Below are positions 1 through 5,435 of a stretch of DNA of 5,435 nucleotides, piece by piece (position 1 is the stretch's first letter; every line of letters begins with the position of its first letter). A program made the translations under genes and the position numbers. The stretch is taken from NCBI GenBank assembly GCA_016191305.1, contig JACPOX010000066.1, positions 1 to 5,435 on the forward strand. Direction: 5' to 3'. The notes beneath the pieces were generated by a model. That model was not told the DNA's origin. It made no database searches and saw nothing but the letters and a program-made list of their open reading frames with translations. Source of the DNA: Legionella longbeachae. GTDB lineage: Bacteria > Pseudomonadota > Gammaproteobacteria > Legionellales > Legionellaceae.

Positions 1-613
1 TGATTTCTGCGGCAGTTTCATAGTGAGGCCCTAATACAGAAATATAAACACCTTCAGTAAGTTTTATGTCGTTGTTTTTAGCGATTGTTAGTAAATCAAG
101 ACGCATTTTTTTATCGTAGGCGTTATCTAAAGGGTAAAATCTTGGGCCAAACTCATCCTCATTAGTACCAATAAGTGGGTTATTAGGTTGTAAATTAATA
201 TGATCAGAAATTAACATTAATTCACCAGGACCAATGTCTTCCCTTAATGAACCCGATGCATTCGTTGCAATAAAATATTGGCAACCTAAAAGTTTCATTG
301 TACGTACGTAAGTTTTAACGGTTTCATAGTTTTCCAAACCTTCATATGTGTGAGCTCTTCCTTGTAAACAAACAACGGCGATACCGTTTAAATAACCAAG
401 AATTAAGTTACCTCCATGTCCTTGAACTGTAGTTTTTGGAAAACCAGGAAGCTCTTCATAACTAATCTTTATTGAATCTTGTAATTCATCTGCAAATTTA
501 CCTAAACCCGATCCCAAAACAACAGCAACAGTTGGTTGGAATAAAGGATATAATTTTTTTATATGGTTTGCTGCTAAATGAGCAGGGTTCTGCTTTAGTG
601 CAGTATTTGTCAT
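1..613 (-). CDS. xapA: Purine nucleoside phosphorylase, PunA/XapA type (3' end beyond window)
   Basis: This gene encodes a phosphorolytic enzyme that splits purine nucleosides into free base and (deoxy)ribose-1-phosphate in cytoplasmic purine salvage. The first 204 codons are present, and the family is usually about 270-280 residues, so roughly the last quarter is off the left edge. Visible motifs are the phosphate loop LGSGLG (33-38), GHGG (65-68), GRAHTYEG (85-92, with the family His, Tyr and Glu), TNASGS (117-122), the DHIN motif (137-140) and GPHYETAAE (195-203, with the base-contacting Glu199). The stretch around residues 145-166 (NPLIGTNEDEFG, then NAYD) resembles E. coli XapA more than the vertebrate enzyme. 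The exact base preference (guanine/hypoxanthine or xanthine) is not decided by what I see. The ATG at 613 follows a good Shine-Dalgarno, TAGGAAG, nine bases after the cdd stop, so the gene is co-transcribed with cdd and probably translationally coupled. No defect is visible. Confidence 0.93.
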   Translation of the reverse strand, partial: MTNTALKQNPAHLAANHIKKLYPLFQPTVAVVLGSGLGKFADELQDSIKISYEELPGFPKTTVQGHGGNLILGYLNGIAVVCLQGRAHTYEGLENYETVKTYVRTMKLLGCQYFIATNASGSLREDIGPGELMLISDHINLQPNNPLIGTNEDEFGPRFYPLDNAYDKKMRLDLLTIAKNNDIKLTEGVYISVLGPHYETAAEI

Positions 614-618
614 ACAAT

Positions 619-625
619 CTTCCTA
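619..625 (-). promoter_or_regulatory. Shine-Dalgarno of the nucleoside phosphorylase, overlapping the cdd stop codon
   Basis: On the minus strand the sequence reads TAGGAAG, then five bases, then ATG at 613. The TAG is the cdd stop codon, so the ribosome finishing cdd sits on the binding site of the next gene. This arrangement is typical of translational coupling and supports the start chosen for the phosphorylase. Confidence 0.7.
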
Positions 626-1021
626 TTTAGGTTTAAAATCAAAAGCAAGTGGCAGAAGTTCATTCATTGACAGGCTACGTAACAATGAATCTTTATTGCA
701 TAAGTGGATTATGGTATCGGGCGTTGAGAATTCAAAAAATCTTTGTCTACAAGCACCACAGGGTGCGCATAGTAGGTTATTTTTAGCCAGTACTACCACG
801 CTGCGAATCCTTTGTTCTCCTCCAGCAATCATCGCAGAAATTGCTGAAGTTTCGGCACAAACCCCTAAGCTATAAGAACTGTTCTCTACATTGACACCCG
901 TATATAAATTATCTTTATCTGTGCGAATACAACAAGCCACATGAAATTTGTAGTAGGGCGCATAAGAGTGGGGAAGAGTCTCGAGCGCTTGAGTAATCAT
1001 TTTCGCAATTATGGGATCCAT
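623..1021 (-). CDS. cdd: Cytidine deaminase (homotetrameric, zinc-dependent)
   Basis: The product hydrolytically deaminates cytidine and deoxycytidine to uridine and deoxyuridine in pyrimidine salvage. It is a 132-residue protein, the length of the short tetrameric class (as in Bacillus) and not the longer dimeric E. coli class. The zinc site is complete: Cys55 and catalytic Glu57 in CAE, then Cys88 and Cys91 in PCGACRQ. The substrate-binding segment NVENSSYSLGVCAE (44-57) and the YKFHVAC segment (24-30, matching the family's SKFPVGAA) are in place. The ATG at 1021 has a Shine-Dalgarno AGAGGG five bases upstream. The gene pairs with the downstream purine nucleoside phosphorylase as a small nucleoside-salvage operon. 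A TATAAT box lies in the short gap upstream. Nothing appears broken. Confidence 0.96.
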   Translation of the reverse strand: MDPIIAKMITQALETLPHSYAPYYKFHVACCIRTDKDNLYTGVNVENSSYSLGVCAETSAISAMIAGGEQRIRSVVVLAKNNLLCAPCGACRQRFFEFSTPDTIIHLCNKDSLLRSLSMNELLPLAFDFKPK

Positions 1022-1052
1022 TTAAACCCTCTGCTAAAACTTAAAAATCAGC

Positions 1053-1058
1053 ATTATA
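1053..1058 (-). promoter_or_regulatory. Candidate -10 box (TATAAT) for cdd
   Basis: A perfect TATAAT on the minus strand lies 32-37 bases upstream of the cdd ATG. It includes the TAA stop codon of the preceding gene. At a spacing of 17 bases the -35 region reads TGGTTT, which matches the consensus poorly. The call therefore rests on the -10 box alone, in an AT-rich genome where chance matches are common. Confidence 0.35.
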
Positions 1059-1557
1059 GAGAAGAATTGATTTGAAAACCATGTTCTTGATTATTTACAT
1101 TTTGATTAATCAAGTCATCTTGATTAATCAGATCATTGCGTTCTATGATTACAAAGTCATCGATCGTTTTTTGTGACCAAGAAAAACCATTTTTAAAATT
1201 GGGTTCAGGTGAATTTTCAGGGATTGGAGTACATGACTGCAGGAGCTTTTTGCTCATTTGATGATAACTTCCAGGTATCGGAGGTGGTTTGTGAGATCCA
1301 AAATTAGAGTCTAGCCAGAATTCAAATGCAGAAATACCAAGTCCCACGCAAAGCAGTACAGAAAAAATCGAGATCGATAAGGCTATAGGTGGTAACAGAA
1401 AGATAACAGTTGTAGCAATAGCCGAAATTAAGCTTATAAGGCTTAACATTATAGTAAAAGATAAATGAGCGTGTTGGCGGGTCTTGGAGAATTGAGAATC
1501 ATTTATTGGTGGATTATGTAATTTATGATATTCCCCAATAGATCCAACATTTATCAT
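1054..1557 (-). CDS. Hypothetical membrane protein, probable C-terminal part of a frameshifted gene
   Basis: From the first ATG (1557) this frame gives 167 residues. The frame stays open upstream to a TTG at 1596, but neither start has a convincing Shine-Dalgarno. It opens with a soluble stretch containing GSIGEYHKLHNPP, then has two membrane segments at about residues 33-55 and 57-78, then a polar tail of about 90 residues rich in Pro, Asn and Gln. The tail holds a short direct repeat (NDLINQ/DDLINQ). I do not recognise a function. It overlaps the end of the upstream hydrophobic frame in the +1 register. Removing one A from the five-A run at 1565-1569 would join them into one protein of about 231 residues with four membrane segments. 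The EYHKL-NPP wording reminds me of a Legionella-restricted family of small membrane proteins, but this is from memory and unchecked. Confidence 0.5.
   Translation of the reverse strand: MINVGSIGEYHKLHNPPINDSQFSKTRQHAHLSFTIMLSLISLISAIATTVIFLLPPIALSISIFSVLLCVGLGISAFEFWLDSNFGSHKPPPIPGSYHQMSKKLLQSCTPIPENSPEPNFKNGFSWSQKTIDDFVIIERNDLINQDDLINQNVNNQEHGFQINSSL
1102..1137. repeat. Two tandem 18-bp copies, each containing a palindrome
   Basis: Two adjacent 18-bp units (1102-1119 and 1120-1137) match at 15 of 18 positions. Each begins with a palindrome: TTGATTAATCAA in the first (12 bp, perfect) and TGATTAATCA in the second (10 bp, perfect). The repeat is inside the tail of the membrane-protein frame, where it encodes NDLINQ/DDLINQ, and ends about 45 bases upstream of the candidate cdd -10 box. 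It may be a simple coding duplication or a paired operator for cdd; the sequence does not decide. Confidence 0.6.
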
Positions 1558-1750
1558 TACGGACTTTTTGATCTGGATGAAGCAGGTTGCTTGCAAACAA
1601 TAAGCAATAAGCTAGCATAGACATACCCAAGGAAACGAATCTGAAAATAGCTGATAACAATGGAAAAGAAATATATTGAAATTTCGATAACAGAAATCCA
1701 CCAAAGAAAAATAAACCACTTGCTTTGTCTAAGTTTTTAGCAGCACTCAT
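1523..1750 (-). CDS. Hypothetical membrane protein, probable N-terminal part of a frameshifted gene
   Basis: This frame gives 75 residues from ATG 1750, with AGGG nine bases upstream as a plausible ribosome-binding site. It holds two hydrophobic segments, about residues 10-21 continuing weakly through 26-36 and a stronger one at 38-57, and then a polar turn HPDQKVRND. The final residues (KCWIYWGIS) look out of frame compared with the adjoining frame. That frame continues with GSIGEYHKL from the same DNA. No function is recognised. The best reading is the 5' part of a gene whose remainder is at 1054-1596. Either a one-base change at the A-run (1565-1569) or a larger deletion near it could explain the split. 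Two separate overlapping small genes remain possible, but the downstream frame lacks its own good start. Confidence 0.45.
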   Translation of the reverse strand: MSAAKNLDKASGLFFFGGFLLSKFQYISFPLLSAIFRFVSLGMSMLAYCLLFASNLLHPDQKVRNDKCWIYWGIS

Positions 1751-1771
1751 AAAAAGTTTCCCTGGATGCTA

Positions 1772-1792
1772 TAAGCTACATATTGTAGCTTA
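1772..1792. promoter_or_regulatory. 9-bp perfect inverted repeat upstream of the membrane-protein gene
   Basis: TAAGCTACA and its exact complement TGTAGCTTA are separated by three bases (TAT). The repeat lies in the 100-base gap between cpxA and the membrane-protein gene, 22 bases upstream of the ATG at 1750. On the minus strand it contains TACAAT, a five-of-six match to a -10 box, but no good -35 lies 16-18 bases upstream. No T-run follows on either strand, so it does not look like an intrinsic terminator. An operator over a promoter, or a leader hairpin near the ribosome-binding site, are the better guesses. Confidence 0.45.
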
Positions 1793-1850
1793 GTTACACA
1801 GAACATACTACATTCAAATAAAGATGATTGCTTTGGTGGGAATTTGGTTT

Positions 1851-2771
1851 TTACATCATAGATGTAGTGAGAATAATCCGAACTAATAACCCGCCTGCAG
1901 GATGATTAAGCGCTGTAATTTTCCCATGATGTAGTTCAATAGCACGCGAAGCAATTGCCAATCCTAATCCGTATCCCCCTGTTTTTTTTGTTCTTGAAGT
2001 ATCCACTCGATAAAATGGGTTAAATATTTTATCGAGCTGTTCTTCTGGTATACCAGGTCCTTGATCACTAATATCAATCGATACATGCTCTTTTGTTTCA
2101 TCATATTTTAAAGAAACAATCACTTGTTTGGTAGCTGGGGAGTAGTGCAGAGCATTGCGTACTACATTTTCTATGGCTCGGTGAATCAAGCGCTCATCCA
2201 GAACTAAGTGGCATGATTCGATTATTCCAGCTTTTACTCGAGGAACTTCTGCGCCAAATTCATAGTTGGCGTCTTTAATTATATTTATTAACAGAGCACT
2301 CAGATCAATTTTGCTTAAGTTTAGATCGAGCGTTGATTGTTCCAGGCGAACAAAATCGAGTATTTCAGTGATTAATGCATTAAGCCTAGAACATTCAAGT
2401 TCCATACGATTAAATTCATTATCGGCTTTATTTTGTGTTTTATTACGGCCAAGCTCAATTGCAATTTGTAATCTTGCAAGTGGAGAACGTAATTCATGGG
2501 AGATATCTTGTAACAATCTCTCCTTAGAATTGATAAGAGTTTCTAATTGTTCTGCCATGCGATCAAATTCATTACTCAATTGGGCTATTTCATCATTTTT
2601 ATGTCCTCTTAAATAGCCAACCCGAGTATTTAGTTTGCCGGTAGCAATAGATTTTGCAGCCATGCCCAATGAGCGCAATGGTTGTGTTAAGTAGCGCGAT
2701 AATAAATAACAGATAAGACCGCTAATGAAAGTAGCTAAAGTAAGACGAATAGTAAGGCTTGCCCAAGGCAC
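1851..2771 (-). pseudogene. cpxA: CpxA sensor kinase, 3' fragment (TM2-HAMP-HisKA-HATPase)
   Basis: This is the cytoplasmic half of an envelope-stress histidine kinase, 306 residues counted from a GTG at 2771. In order it shows: a membrane segment (about 5-25); a HAMP linker (about 26-80, TQPLRSLG onward); the H-box with phospho-acceptor His92 in QDISHELRSPLARLQ; the N-box (Asn202 and Asn206 in IENVVRNALHYS); the G1 box DQGPGIP (236-242); the F-box FNPFYR (250-255); and the G2 box TGGYGLGL (264-271). All catalytic boxes are intact. The frame is +1 relative to the sensor-side fragment. Removing one A at 2778-2779 would rejoin the two into a 417-residue protein, about 40 shorter than E. coli CpxA, with the shortfall in the periplasmic domain. 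The GTG has no clear Shine-Dalgarno, so independent translation is uncertain. If made, this would be a kinase tethered by a single membrane segment, without a sensor domain. Confidence 0.85.
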
Positions 2772-3105
2772 ATCTACTTAGTTGATCTTGAAGTAGATTT
2801 GCAGCAATTTTTTTTACATTTTCTGGTGCTGAATGGGTGCCTATAATTTCTCCGGTACTGGATAACAAATATATGGACATGTGTCGAGAAATGCCAATTT
2901 TATTTAGCCATTTGAGCAATGCCGCTTGCTCTCCTGATTCATAGGTGGCAACAGCTGCATTAGCATAACTGTCCATAAACAATTGTTCTTGTGCAGGTAA
3001 TGAAGATTTTTGTACTATGTGGCTAATAACCCAAGCTGTGGTAAAAATAATAAGAATTGTCGCTAGCCAAAATGAAATAAAAATTTTCCAGTACAAACTA
3101 CGCAT
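2722..3105 (-). pseudogene. cpxA: CpxA sensor kinase, 5' fragment (TM1 and part of periplasmic sensor)
   Basis: This frame codes for 127 residues from ATG 3105. A membrane segment (about 8-28, from IFISFWLATILIIF) is followed by roughly 80 periplasmic residues, including YLLSSTGEIIG (79-89), which matches the sensor strand of CpxA-type kinases. After Leu109 the frame drifts into a meaningless tail (CALGKPYYSS, then a stop at 2722), while the correct continuation is in the +1 frame. The ATG overlaps the cpxR stop (ATGCGTAG, 8 bases), so translation is probably coupled to cpxR. The start has only a distant GGG as ribosome-binding site. An upstream in-frame TTG at 3120 is a less likely start. 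On its own this piece would be an inert membrane stub, unless the frame change is a sequencing error. Confidence 0.8.
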
Positions 3106-3775
3106 TAAACATATACCCAAAACCGCGTACGGTTTTGACTATAGGCTCCCCTTGAGGGTTGTCACCTAATTTATTTCTTAAGTTACTTATATGAACATCG
3201 ATGCTCCGATCGTAGGCAGTATATTTTCGACCAAGAGCATATTCAGTAAGCTCTTCTTTTGAAAATGCTTGTCCTGGTGATTTGATTAGCATTTCCAAAA
3301 TATTAAATTCAGCATTGGTGAGTTCAAGATAAGTTCCTGCCATAGTTACATGGCGCTTGGAACAGTTGACTACAATATTATGTCGTTCAATCACGGGTCT
3401 TGTAGCTGGAATTTTTTGCGTACGTCTTAATATGGCGCGCAAACGAGCTACTAATTCACGTGGATTACATGGTTTGGCTAAGTAATCATCGGCACCGATT
3501 TCTAGACCGACAATACGATCGATATCATCCCCTCGAGCAGTCAACATTAAGACAGGAGTTTCTAAATGTTCTCTAATGGCTTTTAATACTTCAAAGCCAT
3601 TTAGTTTTGGTAGCATGACATCAAGAATTATTGCATCAAAAGGTTGATTTAAAGCTTTTTTAACTCCATTATCACCATCATGCACACAAACAGTTTGAAA
3701 ACCCTCAGGCTCTAGGTACTGAGCTAATAAATCAGTAAGTTCTGTATCATCATCAATCAATAGTGACGGTTTCAC
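3098..3775 (-). CDS. cpxR: CpxR response regulator, OmpR/PhoB family
   Basis: This is the transcription factor of the Cpx envelope-stress system, phosphorylated by CpxA. In Legionella pneumophila, CpxR is known to control many Dot/Icm secretion and effector genes. It is 225 residues (E. coli CpxR has 232). The receiver domain has the acidic pocket Asp8-10, phospho-acceptor Asp52 in LDVMLPKLNG, Thr79 and Lys101. The C-terminal winged helix runs from about 130 to 225 and includes LELTNAEFNILEML, the recognition-helix region DRSIDVHISNLRNKLG, and VRGFGYMF. The GTG at 3775 gives MKPSLLIDDDTELT, aligning without gap to the E. coli N-terminus (MNKILLVDDDRELT). It has no spaced Shine-Dalgarno, since GAGG abuts it. 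A TTG at 3796 would add residues not found in the family. The gene overlaps the end of corC by 23 bases and probably depends on ribosomes leaving corC. No room for its own intergenic promoter remains. Confidence 0.94.
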   Translation of the reverse strand: MKPSLLIDDDTELTDLLAQYLEPEGFQTVCVHDGDNGVKKALNQPFDAIILDVMLPKLNGFEVLKAIREHLETPVLMLTARGDDIDRIVGLEIGADDYLAKPCNPRELVARLRAILRRTQKIPATRPVIERHNIVVNCSKRHVTMAGTYLELTNAEFNILEMLIKSPGQAFSKEELTEYALGRKYTAYDRSIDVHISNLRNKLGDNPQGEPIVKTVRGFGYMFNA

Positions 3776-4508
3776 CTCGTGCCGGTAAATATCCAAAACG
3801 ATTCATTACAATACCACCAATGGTATCATAACTTTCATCACTGAAAACCGTATTAAGCTGATCATTAAACTCTTCAATAGGCATATGAGCTTTAACAATA
3901 TAGTGGCCATCTTCATGAACTTTGATGTAGGCGTCTTCATCGATATCAAATTCATCTTCAATATCGCCAATAATCTGTTCAATAATATCTTCTATGGTAA
4001 CAAAACCTGAAATTTCACCATATTCATCAACAACAATCGCCATATGGTTTTTGTTAGAGCGAAATTCACTCAGTAAACTGTCTAAGCGCCTGCTCTCAGG
4101 CACAAAAGTGGCTTGGCGACAAATATCAGGCAAATCAAAAGAATCAATAATGGTGGATTGATAACGTAACAAATCTTTTGCATGGAGTATCCCAATAATT
4201 TCATCAGAATCTTCATCCAAAACAGGAAATCTTGAATGCCCCGTTTGTGTGACTGTATTTATTATGTTGTTAAATTCATCATTTCGTTTGATGCAAACCA
4301 TCTGATTTTTCGGCAACATGATATCTCGGACACGCATTTTGGAGAATGAAATAGCGCCTTCTATCATTGTCAAGGTTTCAGAGCTAATTAGTGAACGAAT
4401 TTGTGCGTCTCTTAATAAACTAACTAGCTCCTCTTGATTTTGTGGTTCGCCTTGTAAAAACTGCTTGAGTCGAGCAAACCACGAATGACCATCTTCTTCT
4501 TTATTCAA
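3753..4508 (-). CDS. corC: CorC/YbeX-type CBS-domain protein, C-terminally short
   Basis: This is the cytosolic CBS-pair protein of the phoH-ybeY-corC cluster, known as YbeX in E. coli, linked to magnesium/cobalt homeostasis and more recently to ribosome metabolism. It has 251 residues. An N-terminal helix (about 9-50, LQGEPQNQEELVSLLRDA) precedes RVRDIMLPKNQM (59-70) and the first CBS domain, which includes HSRFPVLDE and GILHAKDLL. The second CBS domain has RSNKNHMAIVVDEYGE and GFVTIEDIIEQIIGDIEDE. The CorC_HlyC domain then ends abruptly at LPARGETVTID. E. coli YbeX continues about 32 residues beyond this motif, so the last strands are missing here. Three in-frame TGA codons follow. I chose the TTG at 4508 because AGAGGG lies eight bases upstream; it overlaps the ybeY stop by eight bases (TTGAATAA). 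ATGs at 4529 and 4526 would add a few residues but have worse ribosome-binding context. Confidence 0.9.
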   Translation of the reverse strand: MNKEEDGHSWFARLKQFLQGEPQNQEELVSLLRDAQIRSLISSETLTMIEGAISFSKMRVRDIMLPKNQMVCIKRNDEFNNIINTVTQTGHSRFPVLDEDSDEIIGILHAKDLLRYQSTIIDSFDLPDICRQATFVPESRRLDSLLSEFRSNKNHMAIVVDEYGEISGFVTIEDIIEQIIGDIEDEFDIDEDAYIKVHEDGHYIVKAHMPIEEFNDQLNTVFSDESYDTIGGIVMNRFGYLPARGETVTID

Positions 4509-4977
4509 GTTGATTACCCTCTGCATCATAAGGATTAGCAAATCCCAGTTCGGCTAATAATTTAATTTCAATAGCTTGCATTATGATTGCATCCTCACTC
4601 TTAATATGATCATAGCCCAATAAATGCAATATTCCATGAATCACAATCAGTGCCCAGTGTGACTCCAAACTTTTATTCAATTGCTTGCTTTCGTCAACCA
4701 AAACTTCAGAACAAATAATAACATCACCTAATAAGGGGCATTCTAATTGTATCTCGGGAGGTAGTGTGCTTGGAAATGCTAATACATTGGTGGTTTTGTC
4801 TTGTTTTCGATAAGTATGATTCAGCTCAGTCATTTCTTGAGCTGTTACAATGCGAAGAGTTAACTCGGCTTCCTTTTTATAATCTCTAAGTGCCATAGAA
4901 GCCAGGCGTATTAATTCTTCTTCACTGACCGGTAGTAATTCATTAGTGGCATTTTGAACATCAATATAATAATTCAT
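4501..4977 (-). CDS. ybeY: Endoribonuclease YbeY (rRNA maturation factor)
   Basis: This metal-dependent endoribonuclease is needed for 16S rRNA 3'-end maturation and 70S ribosome quality control. It is 158 residues, normal for the family. The zinc motif is complete: His114, His118 and His124 in [11 protein letters not shown]. The conserved Arg57 and TNVLAFP (63-69) segment and GDVIIC (84-89) are also present. The ATG at 4977 overlaps the phoH stop (ATGA, four bases) and has AGGA eight bases upstream inside phoH. The downstream corC start overlaps its stop. This tight coupling with phoH and corC is the usual arrangement in gammaproteobacteria. Confidence 0.97.
   Translation of the reverse strand: MNYYIDVQNATNELLPVSEEELIRLASMALRDYKKEAELTLRIVTAQEMTELNHTYRKQDKTTNVLAFPSTLPPEIQLECPLLGDVIICSEVLVDESKQLNKSLESHWALIVIHGILHLLGYDHIKSEDAIIMQAIEIKLLAELGFANPYDAEGNQLE
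4517..4522 (-). promoter_or_regulatory. Shine-Dalgarno that sets the corC start at a TTG
   Basis: AGAGGG lies eight bases upstream of TTG 4508 on the minus strand, inside the end of ybeY. The ATGs at 4529 and 4526 lie just upstream of this motif and have no comparable site. TTG is therefore the better-supported start. Confidence 0.55.
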
Positions 4978-5435
4978 TTATTTTTTCCTGTTGATTCATG
5001 ATCATAGCAATCAACAATTTTTGATACGAGTGGATGTCTCACTACTTCACGACTTGTAAAAGTATGAATGCTGATTTCCGGTAATTTGTTAAATAATCGT
5101 ACTGCATGAGCCAGCCCGGAATCAATTCCTTTAGGTAAATCGACTTGAGTCATATCTCCTGTGACCACCGCTTTTGAGCCAAAGCCTATACGCGTTAGAA
5201 ACATTTTCATTTGCATAATCGTAGTATTTTGTGCTTCATCCAGAATAATAAAGGCTTCATTTAAGGTACGGCCGCGCATGAAGGCTAAGGGTAGGACTTC
5301 AATAATATCTGTTTGAATCAGTTTTTGCGTTTCTTTAAAACCAATCATTTCATATAAAGCATCATAAATGGGTCTTAAATAGGGGAGTACTTTTTCGACT
5401 AAATCTCCAGGAAGAAAGCCTAGCTTTTCCCCTGC
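4974..5435 (-). CDS. phoH: PhoH-like ATPase (YbeZ), 5' part beyond window
   Basis: This is the C-terminal 153 residues of the PhoH/YbeZ P-loop ATPase, which works with YbeY in RNA metabolism. The open frame continues to the right edge with no start, beginning [12 protein letters not shown]. This places the Walker A motif just outside the window. Visible are RGRTLNEAF (54-62 of the fragment), the Walker B motif [11 protein letters not shown] (62-72), [19 protein letters not shown] (a sensor-like strand), QVDLPKG and VVRHPLV. The C-terminal tail is shorter than in E. coli YbeZ. The stop overlaps the ybeY ATG. Promoters for the whole phoH-ybeY-corC-cpxRA run would be expected to the right of this window. 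Confidence 0.96.
   Translation of the reverse strand, partial: AGEKLGFLPGDLVEKVLPYLRPIYDALYEMIGFKETQKLIQTDIIEVLPLAFMRGRTLNEAFIILDEAQNTTIMQMKMFLTRIGFGSKAVVTGDMTQVDLPKGIDSGLAHAVRLFNKLPEISIHTFTSREVVRHPLVSKIVDCYDHESTGKNK

Noticed and set aside
1565..1570. Programmed -1 frameshift at the C-AAAAA-G run
   Set aside because: The downstream frame is in the +1 register, so a -1 slip at this site would not reach it.
1772..1792. Intrinsic terminator for the cpx operon
   Set aside because: The dyad is only 9 bp, AT-rich, and no T-tract follows on either strand.
2266..2616. Plus-strand open frame of 116 codons
   Set aside because: It lies antisense to the HAMP/HisKA part of cpxA, encodes no recognisable motif, and has low-complexity composition typical of a shadow frame.
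2769..2781. Programmed +1 frameshift within cpxA
   Set aside because: There is no in-frame stop at the shift point as in prfB-type sites, and no recognisable stimulator. A mutation or sequencing error is simpler.
3776..3796. cpxR start at TTG 3796
   Set aside because: It would add seven residues (DIYRHE region) that are a shadow of the corC frame. The family N-terminus aligns from GTG 3775.
4509..4541. corC start at TTG 4541
   Set aside because: It lies deep in ybeY and has no ribosome-binding site, and the added residues are a shadow of YbeY coding. TTG 4508 follows a strong AGAGGG.

Overview
The window is AT-rich DNA (judged by eye) from a gammaproteobacterium, most likely Legionella or a close relative. 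This rests on base composition, on the gene order phoH-ybeY-corC followed by cpxR-cpxA, and on the wording of the CpxRA proteins. The species call comes from recognition of protein families, not from a search. Every gene I can support lies on the minus strand, so transcription runs from high to low coordinates.

Right half (5435 down to 1851): the 3' part of phoH, then ybeY, corC/ybeX, cpxR and cpxA, packed with overlapping ends (4, 8, 23 and 8 bases). The first three are the conserved RNA-maturation and CBS-domain cluster that in E. coli leads into lnt. Here the next genes encode the CpxRA envelope-stress two-component system. Two joints look damaged. CorC stops about 32 residues before the E. 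coli end, at the point where it runs into the cpxR start. cpxA is split by a +1 frame change in its periplasmic domain, leaving a sensor-side fragment and a separate membrane-anchored kinase fragment.

Middle (1850 to 1054): a 100-base gap with a 9-bp perfect inverted repeat, then two overlapping frames encoding small hydrophobic proteins. They look like two halves of one frameshifted multi-pass membrane protein of unknown function.

Left part (1053 to 1): cdd (cytidine deaminase) and a PunA/XapA-type purine nucleoside phosphorylase that runs off the left edge. This is a two-gene nucleoside-salvage unit in which the cdd stop codon lies inside the ribosome-binding site of the next gene.

I see no mobile element, CRISPR array, rRNA or tRNA, and no clearly new defence or biosynthetic system. 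The most notable feature is the run of lesions (truncated corC, split cpxA, split membrane protein) in about 2.7 kb around the cpx genes. It points to local gene decay or rewiring of Cpx signalling, or to sequencing error. Family lengths quoted are from memory of E. coli homologues.
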